NCBI GenBank assembly: GCA_012295275.1
Contig: CM022678.1
Coordinates: forward strand, 3,543,329-3,578,328
Length of the DNA: 35,000 nt
Direction of reading: 5' to 3'
From: Chrysomallon squamiferum
Lineage: Eukaryota > Mollusca > Gastropoda > Neomphalida > Peltospiridae
The number at the start of each line of letters is the position of its first letter. The first letter of the stretch is position 1. Made by a program: the position numbers and the translations under genes. A model generated the notes under the pieces. It was given only the letters and a program-made list of their open reading frames with translations. It was not told where the DNA came from and ran no database searches. Positions 1 through 8,651 of the stretch are shown here, one piece after another.

Positions 1-1317
1 ATAAAAAAAAAAAAAAAAAACTTTTATTTATTTCTTTTTTTATTTCATTTTTTTTTTTTTTTATATTATTATTATTATCTATTTTATATATATATATATA
101 TATTTTTTTTTTTCTAATTACATGCATATCATTAAAAGGGAATATCTTTTATTATTATTATTTTTTTTTTTTTAACCCACACTAAATTCACGTCCGCACA
201 TACACTGGGGGTAGGGTGTTACTTCAAGAATCTTGTATCTTCACTAAGTTTGTTATTATCACTTTCCAAACATGAAGTAAGTCTAGCGATGTGCGCCTCT
301 ATCGTTCCGCTCTGGCAAAATCCTTATTCATCAACCAGTGGTGTTAATTTCGTGGGTGTAAATATAATAAAAAAGATTTTTAAAGTATATAAAACAAAGA
401 GATTATTTTTCATGGCCACGGATGGCCTTGTAAGCAAAGACATTAATTACACCACCATACGTCACTGTTTTGTGAGTTTACCAAGAAACGAGAAAACAAA
501 CAAATGAACGAAGAAGTAAAAAAAATTTAAAAATGAAAGAACGATTGTCTATGAACAAATAAATTTAAAAATGATTGACAACGTGAATGGATTCGTTTGA
601 AAATTGTTACCTGAAAGGGTTGACTGAAATAACTGGCTGAATGAGTAGACGAAATACTGATTGATTTAAACTGATGAATATAATACTGCAAATGAATGCG
701 TAGATGAAAGGATAACGAAGAGAATAACTAAATGTCTGAATAACTAAAAGAAATAATTATAAACTAAATTAATAAATAGATGTTTAAAAGACACAGCTTT
801 TTATTTTAATATTAAGTGTTGTTTAACAACAACAAAATAATAACAGTGAAATTAATAAATAGATTAATTTTAATATTTCATTGTGTTTACCTCTTTCTTT
901 AGGAAAGAATGAAGGACTGAATGAATGAAAGAATGAAACAAAAAGAATGAATGAATGAATATATACATACATTAATCAATGAAAGAAAGGATGAACGAAT
1001 ATGCCTTAGTATAATTAACGAACTAATGAAAGAACGATAAACGGAAGAATAAGTGAATGAACGAATGTTTATATGGATTACAAAAGTTCTTTTTTTAATG
1101 TCAAGAAATAACGAATAAATAGACGAATTAATTAATATATTCACAAAATAAAGAATAAATGTCTAACACATGGAATAAATAATTTTAAAATGACAAAGTT
1201 CCAGACACGTTGCCACCAACAGCAACATTTCTCGATTTTCACCTTCAAATAAATGAAAAACGCATAAAAACTGATTATCCAGTCAAGGAGCATTTTCTGG
1301 AATGGGCAAAATGAATA
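1..1317. other. AT-rich non-coding DNA
   Basis: No gene is supported here. The first 120 bases are A and T homopolymers with short ATT and TA runs. From about 485 to 1175 the plus strand is a degenerate purine-leaning tract built from AATG, GAAT and AACG units, clearest at 915-960. The 85-codon open frame at 250-507 has no domain, no splice context and no recognisable similarity, so I do not call it a gene. Confidence 0.6.
485..1175. repeat. Degenerate GAAT/AATG tetranucleotide tract
   Basis: About 0.7 kb in which AATG, GAAT, GAAC and AAAT units recur with many substitutions; the cleanest piece is the AATG/GAAT run near 915-960. It looks like an old decayed microsatellite. The complementary type of tract (TTCATT/ATTC units) appears at about 2195-2410, in the opposite orientation. 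Confidence 0.5.
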
Positions 1318-1342
1318 TTTTTTTTTTTTTTTTTTTTTTTTT
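1318..1342. repeat. Poly-T run
   Basis: An uninterrupted run of about 25 T. It could be a homopolymer microsatellite or the tail of a minus-strand retroposon. No target-site duplication is evident. Confidence 0.8.
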
Positions 1343-1349
1343 AATAGAC

Positions 1350-1560
1350 ATACTTAGACGACGACGTCGTCGGTGAATTAAAATCTTTAACTTTGATTTG
1401 TGTTTCGACCTCGAAAATATATGACCTTTTGTTTATTGACGTCATATTGCATATGACGCGATTAAAAAAATATTTACCAATCAGAGACAGGCTTGCATTT
1501 TCCGCCACTGATTTCCCAGTAGTATAAGTCTTAGCGTGATGGTGTCAGTTATGCTCGATA
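1350..1560. promoter_or_regulatory. Palindrome-rich island, possible regulatory element
   Basis: This 200-bp island has a more even base composition than its AT-rich surroundings. It holds CGACGACGTCGTCG (1359-1372), the inverted repeat TTTCGA-CC-TCGAAA (1404-1417), a full CRE TGACGTCA (1437-1444), the inverted repeat CGTCATAT-TGC-ATATGACG (1440-1458) and a CCAAT box (1477-1481). Several factor-type sites close together suggest a promoter or enhancer, but no gene is visible nearby on either strand, so the function is inferred only. Confidence 0.35.
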
Positions 1561-1726
1561 TTTCACATCTGTTTAGACTAATTTTGTATGATTTATTAAT
1601 TAGCTGTCCTTTAAATGGATACTGTTCATGAAATTTTAAAGATTTATTAACAAGCAAAGAAAAGAAAAGAAATGACTTTCGTTCACTTTAATTTGAACAG
1701 ATAAATAACAACAACAACAACTAGTA

Positions 1727-1727
<1 letters not shown>

Positions 1728-1776
<49 letters not shown>
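1728..1776. repeat. (TAA)n microsatellite
   Basis: A near-perfect TAA trinucleotide array of about 49 bp on the plus strand, which reads TTA on the minus strand, the sense strand of RITA1. Confidence 0.9.
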
Positions 1777-3004
1777 TTAGTTATTATATAGTGTACAGGT
1801 CGTAGTATTATTATGTAATATTTTATAATATAATTAATATTTATAATATAATATAATTAATATATATGACGTTAGATAATTAATATTTAAAATTTAACAT
1901 AATTAAAATTCATGATAAAAATATTTATTAACAAAAGGGAGTATTTATTATATATGCTTTTGAATAGAAATGTGTGTATGTTTGTATGTACATATGTGTG
2001 TCTGAACGTCTCTATATATATCTGTCTACATTTGTGTGAATGTATGTAATATAATATACATGTGTATGTATAGCTGTAGAATGTTTTTTGTATTTTTGAC
2101 ATGTAATGTGTACGTTCATGGATGAGAAAACTGCCAGGTTAAAAATAAAAAATAAAACAGTTGTAAATACCTTTTCATTAATTTAGCGATTCTCATCCAT
2201 TTATTCTTTTTTGTTCATTCATTTACTGATTCGTTTAATTATTCACTAATTCATTTGATAATTCACTGATTTAATTCAGTTAATATGTGTGAGTTATTCA
2301 TAAATGCATTTATAAATTTACACCAAACCATACCATACCATTTGATTGCATTAAATTCAAATTCAGTTATGTACTCATTCATTCACTTATTCGCGTATTC
2401 AGTTTTTTTCACTGATTTGTTTGTTCAGTCATAAACTAAACTAAGTCTCGCCAAACAATTAATTATTAACTAATTTACCCAGGCTTGCATTCTGGAAGGA
2501 AGAAAACGAGAAAAGAATCATCGATATAATCGATCAAAAGTAATTAGCAAACAAAAGAGTATTATGTGAAACGCAAAACAGGTAGCAGATAAACCAGTGC
2601 CACGCCCTTGGGCCACACCTCTTTTTATCGATTTTTCATTAACCATTGTTTTTCTACATTCCACAAAGATTGCAAAAACAGGATTTCGGAAAAAAGAGAA
2701 CCATTACTTTGATAGACGTTTTCATAATAAAAAAAAATATTTCGGTCGGAAGAAACTAGGGGTTGGGTGGGGTTAAACCGCTAGGGTGCGTCCTTATCGG
2801 TACTGGCGCGTGTAATACGTTTTTCATTTTCTTTCATATAAAAATATATATGCATAAACATGTAGAAGAAATATATATATATGTAACTATAGAAACAGTG
2901 AATTTATTTTATTTTATTTTATTTTTACAATCGCTATTAGTTGCATTCATGTCGTTTCGGATAAATACAGTTTTATTCAAGGTCAAAAAACAACAACAGC
3001 AGCA

Positions 3005-3005
<1 letters not shown>
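1777..3005. other. AT-rich non-coding DNA
   Basis: No coding region is supported. It has AT-rich stretches with TA and ATAATATAAT repeats (1790-1900), a degenerate ATTC/TTCATT tract at about 2195-2410, and a more mixed segment at 2580-2830 with a GC-box-like CCACGCCC near 2600 and a GGGTTGGGTGGGG run near 2758-2774. I could not assign the mixed segment. Confidence 0.5.
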
Positions 3006-3102
<97 letters not shown>

Positions 3103-3104
3103 AA
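3006..3104. repeat. (TAA)n followed by (AAAT)n compound microsatellite
   Basis: About 60 bp of TAA repeats runs straight into about 35 bp of AAAT repeats on the plus strand. Confidence 0.9.
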
Positions 3105-3204
3105 GTACATTTAAGAAATAAAAATAATATAAAATAGAATAAAATAATATTTAAATTACATTAAAACACAGTGTAAAGAATTTTGCAAAATTGTAAACGG
3201 TTCT

Positions 3205-3208
<4 letters not shown>

Positions 3209-3238
<30 letters not shown>
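3209..3238. repeat. Poly-A run
   Basis: About 30 uninterrupted A residues, 20 bp before another AAT array. This could be a retroposon tail, but no body with recognisable features lies immediately upstream. Confidence 0.8.
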
Positions 3239-3240
<2 letters not shown>

Positions 3241-3257
3241 TAGACACACCGCTGTCA

Positions 3258-3305
<48 letters not shown>

Positions 3306-3365
3306 CATCCTTGAACGATCATCGTCATCATCATCATCATTATCATTATCATTATTATTATTATT
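3258..3365. repeat. (AAT)n array then ATC/ATT tract
   Basis: A perfect AAT array (3258-3304) is followed by a mixed ATC-to-ATT trinucleotide tract (about 3319-3365). Confidence 0.85.
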
Positions 3366-4952
3366 TAAAACGTAATCTGCCTTCTATTTACACTATAATA
3401 AAAAAAATGTCAACTGCAGACGGTAATATTTTTATTTATTCATCAAGTCCTGGTAGTTGTATTGATTAGATCTTTGTTTATTTCGACAAATCAATCGTTG
3501 TAACAATTAAAATCATCTAAAATAATTCAGGCAAGAGTAGTTTCCCTTGTTTGTGTTAATGGACTACGAACAAGATTGATATTCAAAAATGTTTTAAGTC
3601 GACAAAAAAACAAGACCGTGCGGAATATATATTTACTTTTATATTTCAAGCATTTGTTATTTATTTTTATTTTTATTAACTGCGTCAGTTTTATTTTGTT
3701 TTGGATATTTTTGCTATATTTTATGAAATAATTATGTTTTCGTTTCTTATATTATTATTACTTTTTTTTTTTTGTCCCGCTGTAAGTTTTATTAATAATA
3801 TAATTTCCATTTGTTTTGACTGTTAAATTACTAAATACGTTTGATGGTTATTTTGTTATATCATAGCTTTTCTTTAGCTGTATAACTGAGCATGCGCGAG
3901 ATCTGTTGCTGCGTTTGTATTTACTCAGTCTGGTTAGTTTATTTACAAACTGACTTGGTAACATAGTTCTTTCTTACTTTTTTTTTTTTTTTTTTTTATT
4001 CAAAAATTAATACCAAATAGTATTAAATTAATACAAAAACATATAATTTTAAATGCACGAAAATTGATAACAAAAACAAAAACAAACACATAAAGTATAA
4101 AAATTAAAACTCCTTTTATTAAAATAAATGCACAGTAATGGTTAGTGACATTAGTATCAGACCAGTTTGTTCACCATTCATCTTGATGTTATGAAATCTA
4201 AATAAAACTGTCTAATGAATCAATTTAAAAATATTTAATAACTGACCAGCAAAAATACACATTCAGATTTTACTGTAACACTTGTTACATTTTTCTGAAA
4301 TTTAATTCCACTGTAACAGCACACGAAAAATAATATGAAAATAAAAATATTTTATTGTGCACGGATTTAGGGTTTTCATATGTAGGCTCTTGCAGTCCTA
4401 ATAACTACAGTTTTACCAAATGAAAAAAAAAAAAAAAAAAAAATAAAACAACCCCAAAATCCTAAAATTTAGCTAATGATGTGTGTGTGTGTGTGTGTGT
4501 GATGTGTGGGTGTATGCATAATTTTTTATATATATATATGGGTTAGCATCTGAAGAAAAAAATTATTGGTTATTGTGGATCAATACATGTTTATATAACT
4601 TCCTATTAACTTTTAGTCTAAAACAGAAAAATTAAAAATTAAAAATTAAAAAACACATAAATAAAACATTTGAGCTAATCAACAGAAAACTATATTTGTA
4701 AAACGTAACTGTTATTCAGTATATTGTGAAAATAAATTTGGGTAACAAGGCACTAAAAAGCAATTTATATTGCTTCACTAAGTTGATGAGTTTAAAAATA
4801 ATGGAAATAAAATATGTCTGGGTATTTTTCTTTTCTTAATTACTTTATGAAAATAGCTAAGTTGTAATGTTAAATGAATAATAATAACAGTCAAAATTAA
4901 ATTAAGAATGTTTTCGTAAATAGAAAACAATAGTATATCTTTTCTCATTCTC
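3366..4952. other. AT-rich non-coding DNA
   Basis: I see no gene. Contents are AT-rich DNA, a T run near 3979-3998, an A run near 4423-4442, a GT array at 4480-4502, and a small GC-richer patch at about 3888-3935 with an NRF1-like GAGCATGCGCGAG. The left part could be downstream flank of RITA1, which is transcribed towards it. Confidence 0.5.
4480..4502. repeat. (GT)n microsatellite
   Basis: About 11 GT dinucleotides in a perfect array, followed by a TA-rich stretch near 4526-4540. Confidence 0.85.

Positions 4953-4990
<38 letters not shown>
4953..4990. repeat. (ATA/AAT)n microsatellite
   Basis: A perfect AAT-type array on the plus strand, about 150 bp downstream of the RITA1 stop codon in the direction of RITA1 transcription. 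Confidence 0.9.
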
Positions 4991-4992
<2 letters not shown>

Positions 4993-5071
4993 GTGAAAGC
5001 AGATAATAATTTTGAATATTTGATAAAAGTAAAATGTCTTACTGTTTTGTTTTTACTTACTTTAGTTTTTG

Positions 5072-5100
5072 TTTATTTATTTATTTATTTATTTATTTAT
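5072..5100 (-). repeat. (TTTA)n array just downstream of RITA1, overlapping AATAAA on the sense strand
   Basis: About seven TTTA units on the plus strand. On the minus strand, which is sense for RITA1, the array reads as overlapping AATAAA hexamers, 40-70 bp past the stop codon. It may therefore serve as the poly(A) signal region. The cleavage site cannot be placed from sequence alone. Confidence 0.6.
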
Positions 5101-5139
5101 GCTTCTGTTATCTCAATCACCTTATTTACACAGAAAATA

Positions 5140-5781
5140 TTAAGGTTTCCAAATAGGTCGATCACAAGCTGCGGATCCTGGCCTTGAACCTGGTCTTGAC
5201 CCTTGACCAGATGCTGGCCTTGACTTTGACCTGTAGATTTTTCTGTCTTTTCTAAGAGAACCTTGTGGCTCTATATTTCCTTTTATGTACAAATCCACAG
5301 GCACAAAAATATGAGGCTTTGGTCTCCTTTCTTTATTCCCCCAAGGTGCTTCAAAACTTGGTTGTTCTGGTTTCGGTCCAAATAAAGTCTCGTCTACGAA
5401 GGTGGGATTATGTTTCACGTGTTTATTGTTGGACAGTTTCCCAGAGGCCACTGTCTTTTTGCGTCCGAATGTCGACGTCACATTTCCAACTACGCTGACG
5501 TGAGGCTCTGGTGCCCACAGAAGTGGATGTCCTCGTTTGTCCGTTCTCAGTTCGTTGTTTGTAACATCCCAGATATCTTTCTTTTTGTAAGCCCAGGGTG
5601 GCTTGAAATTAACCGTTTCCTCCAGCTTGCTTGGTATGTGAGATTTAAACAGTGTTTCGTCAACGTTTGAAGAATGTGCTATGGTGTGGTATCCATGGTG
5701 TTTGCCTAGTGACGAACTTGGCCGGAATTCAGTTACTGACGGTGGTCTTGTTCCAATGAGTTCCAAACTAGATGTTGTCAT
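5140..5781 (-). CDS. RITA1: RITA1 homologue (RBPJ-interacting and tubulin-associated protein)
   Basis: A 213-residue protein in one coding exon. In vertebrates RITA1 binds the Notch effector RBPJ, promotes its nuclear export to dampen Notch output, and binds tubulin. Two modules of the family are visible: VDETLF (40-45) with FKPPW (59-63), and VDETLF (129-134) with FEAPW (143-147). LLWAPEP (87-93) matches the hydrophobic-Trp-x-Pro motif by which RITA1 docks on the RBPJ beta-trefoil domain. The tail is basic and Ser/Arg/Gly/Pro-rich and ends in PIWKP, recalling the Pro-Trp-Lys end of human RITA1. The start at 5781 is chosen because a splice acceptor lies about 40 bp upstream, and joining it to the donor at 6500 places an in-frame stop just before. 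Human RITA1 is about 270 residues, so this one is shorter. The LLWxP motif lies between the modules, not after them as I recall for human. Assignment rests on motif recall, not a search. Confidence 0.85.
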   Translation of the reverse strand: MTTSSLELIGTRPPSVTEFRPSSSLGKHHGYHTIAHSSNVDETLFKSHIPSKLEETVNFKPPWAYKKKDIWDVTNNELRTDKRGHPLLWAPEPHVSVVGNVTSTFGRKKTVASGKLSNNKHVKHNPTFVDETLFGPKPEQPSFEAPWGNKERRPKPHIFVPVDLYIKGNIEPQGSLRKDRKIYRSKSRPASGQGSRPGSRPGSAACDRPIWKP

Positions 5782-5821
5782 GGCTACTGGGTTTATAAAA
5801 GCAGCAAATGAATTAACTGTA
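5782..5821 (-). other. RITA1: RITA1 5' UTR remainder of the coding exon and splice acceptor
   Basis: On the minus strand, TTATTTTACAG marks a 3' splice site ending near 5822, followed by about 40 bases before the ATG at 5781. The reading frame stays open back to the acceptor, but the preceding exon has a TAG in that frame, so this segment is read as UTR. Confidence 0.6.
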
Positions 5822-6500
5822 AAATAACATGAAATTAATAATCAAAAAAAGATAAAGATGAAGAAAGATGAGGGCACAATGAGGGAATATGTAAGAAGAC
5901 TACTTCTCATTAGAAATAAAATTATATTAGGTTTTTTTAACAGCAACATTTGAAACATATGACTACTGAAACACTATTTACATGGATATCATGTACATGT
6001 TCATAACAGAACATGGATAATGAGTGACCCATAGATTCATAAAAGTAAGTATTTCTGAAAACTACGACATTTGTAACAAATGTTCTAACTTTCCTACAAT
6101 TCTGAGTTTTTCTTGAAACTCAAACTGATTATTGGTTGCTCTTTGAATACCAACAGCACAACTCTGAATATCAATTTTACATGTAGGTTTTGAAACAATG
6201 TTTACTGTTATCCATATACCTATTGCATGGATTTTATCTTCTATATTTCGACTGATATTTAATTATTTATTAAAACTATAATTAATAGTACAACTTAGAC
6301 CTAAGTATTGTTTTAAATAATAATATAGTCAGTGTTCTTTTATGTAATTACTGTTTATAAAAATGCATGTAATAAATGAATAAAAAAATTATTAAACTAT
6401 TCCTGAAATAAGCATAATGTCACAATTGTGTTAATAGTTGTAATATTTATATTCATATATACTCATAATACTGGTCGACAGGAAAATTTTTGCAGCTTAC
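5822..6500 (-). other. RITA1: RITA1 5' UTR intron (predicted)
   Basis: On the minus strand the intron would start with the donor TTTCG|GTAAGC (boundary 6501/6500) and end with TTATTTTACAG near 5822. The interior is AT-rich with nothing recognisable. The prediction rests on splice-site quality and position only. Confidence 0.55.
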
Positions 6501-6660
6501 CGAAACTATACTAGTAAGTCAGCAATCCAACAGCACTTCAGATATGCGAACATTTTCTTTAGCAGTGTCATCCATTACAGTTCTTCTCATGTTACCGTGA
6601 AACTGGGTTTATGGATTTATGTTAATGTAGTTTACATTCGTGCACAAACTGATGTTAGCT
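6501..6660 (-). other. RITA1: Predicted RITA1 5' UTR exon
   Basis: The minus-strand segment ends at a good donor (G|GTAAGC). It lies just inside the space shared with the plus-strand gene, where base composition changes. The 5' limit (TSS) is unknown; 6660 is only an approximate edge. It carries the small uORF described separately. Confidence 0.45.
6519..6590 (-). CDS. Upstream ORF in the RITA1 leader (23 residues)
   Basis: An ATG at 6590 opens a 23-codon frame ending in TGA at 6519-6521, wholly within the predicted 5' UTR exon and 18 bp before the donor. It begins MRRTVMDD and ends VLLDC. It has a second in-frame ATG after five codons. Such a uORF could limit RITA1 translation. Whether it is translated is unknown. 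Confidence 0.35.
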   Translation of the reverse strand: MRRTVMDDTAKENVRISEVLLDC

Positions 6661-6954
6661 GATGTTCCTCCGTCGTCGTCGTCTGTCAAGCTACAGTGCT
6701 GACAACAAGCACCATCAATGACCTTGTCCGATCGAGATATTTGCATAAATTAATTATCGGTTGTTTTCGATGTTGTCGGAAATGTTAATTTTTTTACAAT
6801 CAGATGCTATTTTTTAAAAATAAGTTCATATAAAAGCCTTTAAAACATATTTTAAGAGAAATAGTAACTTAAAAGAAAAAAATATCCCAATTTTATTGAC
6901 ACTGGACCACAAGCCACGCCGATTTTTACATGTAAGTACCCGTATGAAGTCAAG
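6600..6954. promoter_or_regulatory. Putative divergent promoter between RITA1 and the plus-strand gene
   Basis: RITA1 is transcribed leftwards from about 6600-6660, and a YY1-like AAGATGGCGG start context lies at 6953-6962 on the plus strand. Between them are a TCG/GTC trinucleotide cluster (6668-6683), an octamer ATTTGCAT (6739-6746) and a CGATGTTGTCGGAAATG segment. No clear TATA box is seen. Divergent promoter use is inferred from geometry. Confidence 0.45.
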
Positions 6955-7033
6955 ATGGCGGGTTTTCGCAGAAGAATTGTGTTTTTGAAAGGCAGAAAAC
7001 GACATACATCAGTGCTTTGCCTTCATGCAAACG
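6955..7033 (+). CDS. Candidate first exon of the USPL1 transcript (uncertain)
   Basis: The context AAG-ATG-GCG is a strong translation-start and YY1-type context. It opens a basic 26-residue stretch (MAGFRRRIVF...) followed by a donor-like G|GTATAA at 7033/7034. The exon would end in phase 1, but the first certain USPL1 exon at 11572 needs phase 0. Direct splicing therefore does not give a continuous frame. It could be a leader exon whose ATG is an upstream ORF, an exon with an unseen partner exon, or another short gene. I could not find a convincing intermediate exon. Confidence 0.3.
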
Positions 7034-8632
7034 GTATAATCATGTTAATAATAATAACGTATAATTTACTAAAAACTATTTCTAACTTAATAGGGCTTTC
7101 ATATTTACGATTTATCATAAATATCTCGGTCTTCCGGTGGCATGGCTCTACCGCATTAAATCTTTTCTTTTGTGAACGTGAGAGTAACTCTATTTGTAAT
7201 TATTGTCGAACGTTGTAAATACGTTTTGCTACGTTTAGCCCACATAGTAAATGGACTTAACAAGTAATGGAAATAGAGCTTATATGCCAGTTAACTATGT
7301 TGTCTTAATATCTTTGTTGACAAAGAAAGATAACGCTGCTGACAACTTGTAATTTCAGTCTTGGAGTAGACAAAAAAGTAAGCAAACAATATTTTCAGAT
7401 AATAACTGTTTATTATTATATATTTAAGTTTGATATACTAGTGTTTATATGCTGCATATAATTAATGGTAATACAAATCAAAGTATAAACACTATGAAGT
7501 ATAATCGTAAAGATAAACAAATAAAACATAAATAATAAAATATAAATTTACGAAATTGACGTTCACAGCATTAACCTCATTAAGTAAATACAGTCCAGGG
7601 AAACAGAAAGATAAATTAAATCTGTTTTTAATTGAATAATAACACTGAATAATTTTTAAATTTGATTTTGTGAATCTTTTTAAATTCATCTATAAATAGA
7701 ATTCATATGAACAGGTCACTTCATTTAATGACACAGATTTAGTTATTATTTCTGTTATTATCTTCAGATAAACAGTGTATTGAATTATAAAATATATTAA
7801 CATTTTCTAAAATTACATTAAAATAATACCTGCGAGTTCAGCAACATAACACAATATACAGTAAATACTGATTTTAATTCTAACTTAAATTAAAAAAAAT
7901 TAAGAATAAATATAATTCTTGTAATAGATGAAGATGCATACACGTCAGAGAACAAATTATTAACTATATGTTTTCTGTTCCAGTATCGAGTAAATGGTGG
8001 TGTGTTTTTCATTTGATAAATACCAGGGGAAAGTGTCCGTGTTTTAATTAATGAATAAATAGGGTTTTATTTCTGATGGATGTATGCCAGTACTTCGAAA
8101 CGGTACAAATATATGGACCTCTGTTAGCACATGCAGACAGACTAGCAACCCAGTCATCCACAACCTTTCCTTTCCTTATTATTTTCTATTTTTTCCACTT
8201 TAAAGTCATAAAATAGAAGTCAAGTTTAAAAATTATTATCACTACTGTTTATTTTAATCCTTGAATCCATAGTTCAGTCATTACCACGATAAATATATTT
8301 ATATAATATTATATACCATTAAGTGTTTGAAACGTAATTTTAAAAAATTAAGTGCATATGGGATGCAATGCATTATTTCAGTTACGAACAAAAACTGATC
8401 AGAAATGAAAGAAGAAGAAATTAATATTGAGAACAGTAATGATCAAGGTCTGGATTTTTTTCTGTTTTTTTTTCTTCTTTCTTTGCTCCATTTTTGCACA
8501 GGTGGTCGTATAAAAGGATCCATGATTTTCAATCTACTTTTTCAGAGTTGAGCCAGTACTGAAAAGCAGTAGACTTTGACGGAGCTTTTATAATATTGTA
8601 GTGTGATTAATCTGTCAGTAACTCAGTTAATC

Positions 8633-8651
8633 CATCCATCCATCCATCCGT
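8633..8651. repeat. (ATCC)n microsatellite
   Basis: Four to five ATCC units in tandem, decaying into CCGTCGGTC. Confidence 0.7.

Noticed and set aside
250-507. 85-codon open frame on the plus strand
   Set aside because: No recognisable domain, no splice or promoter context, and composition like the surrounding AT-rich DNA.
899-1144. Ser/Ile/Phe-rich minus-strand frame
   Set aside because: It is a translation of the GAAT/AATG tetranucleotide tract.
2740-2830. Mixed-composition block as a tRNA or transposon end
   Set aside because: I could not find a cloverleaf, an A/B box pair or terminal repeats.
1728-3365. Regular repeats as a possible CRISPR array
   Set aside because: Plain trinucleotide and homopolymer microsatellites in a eukaryotic genome, with no spacer structure.
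5265-5670. Plus-strand frames opposite RITA1
   Set aside because: They are antisense shadows; the minus-strand protein has clear RITA1 motifs.
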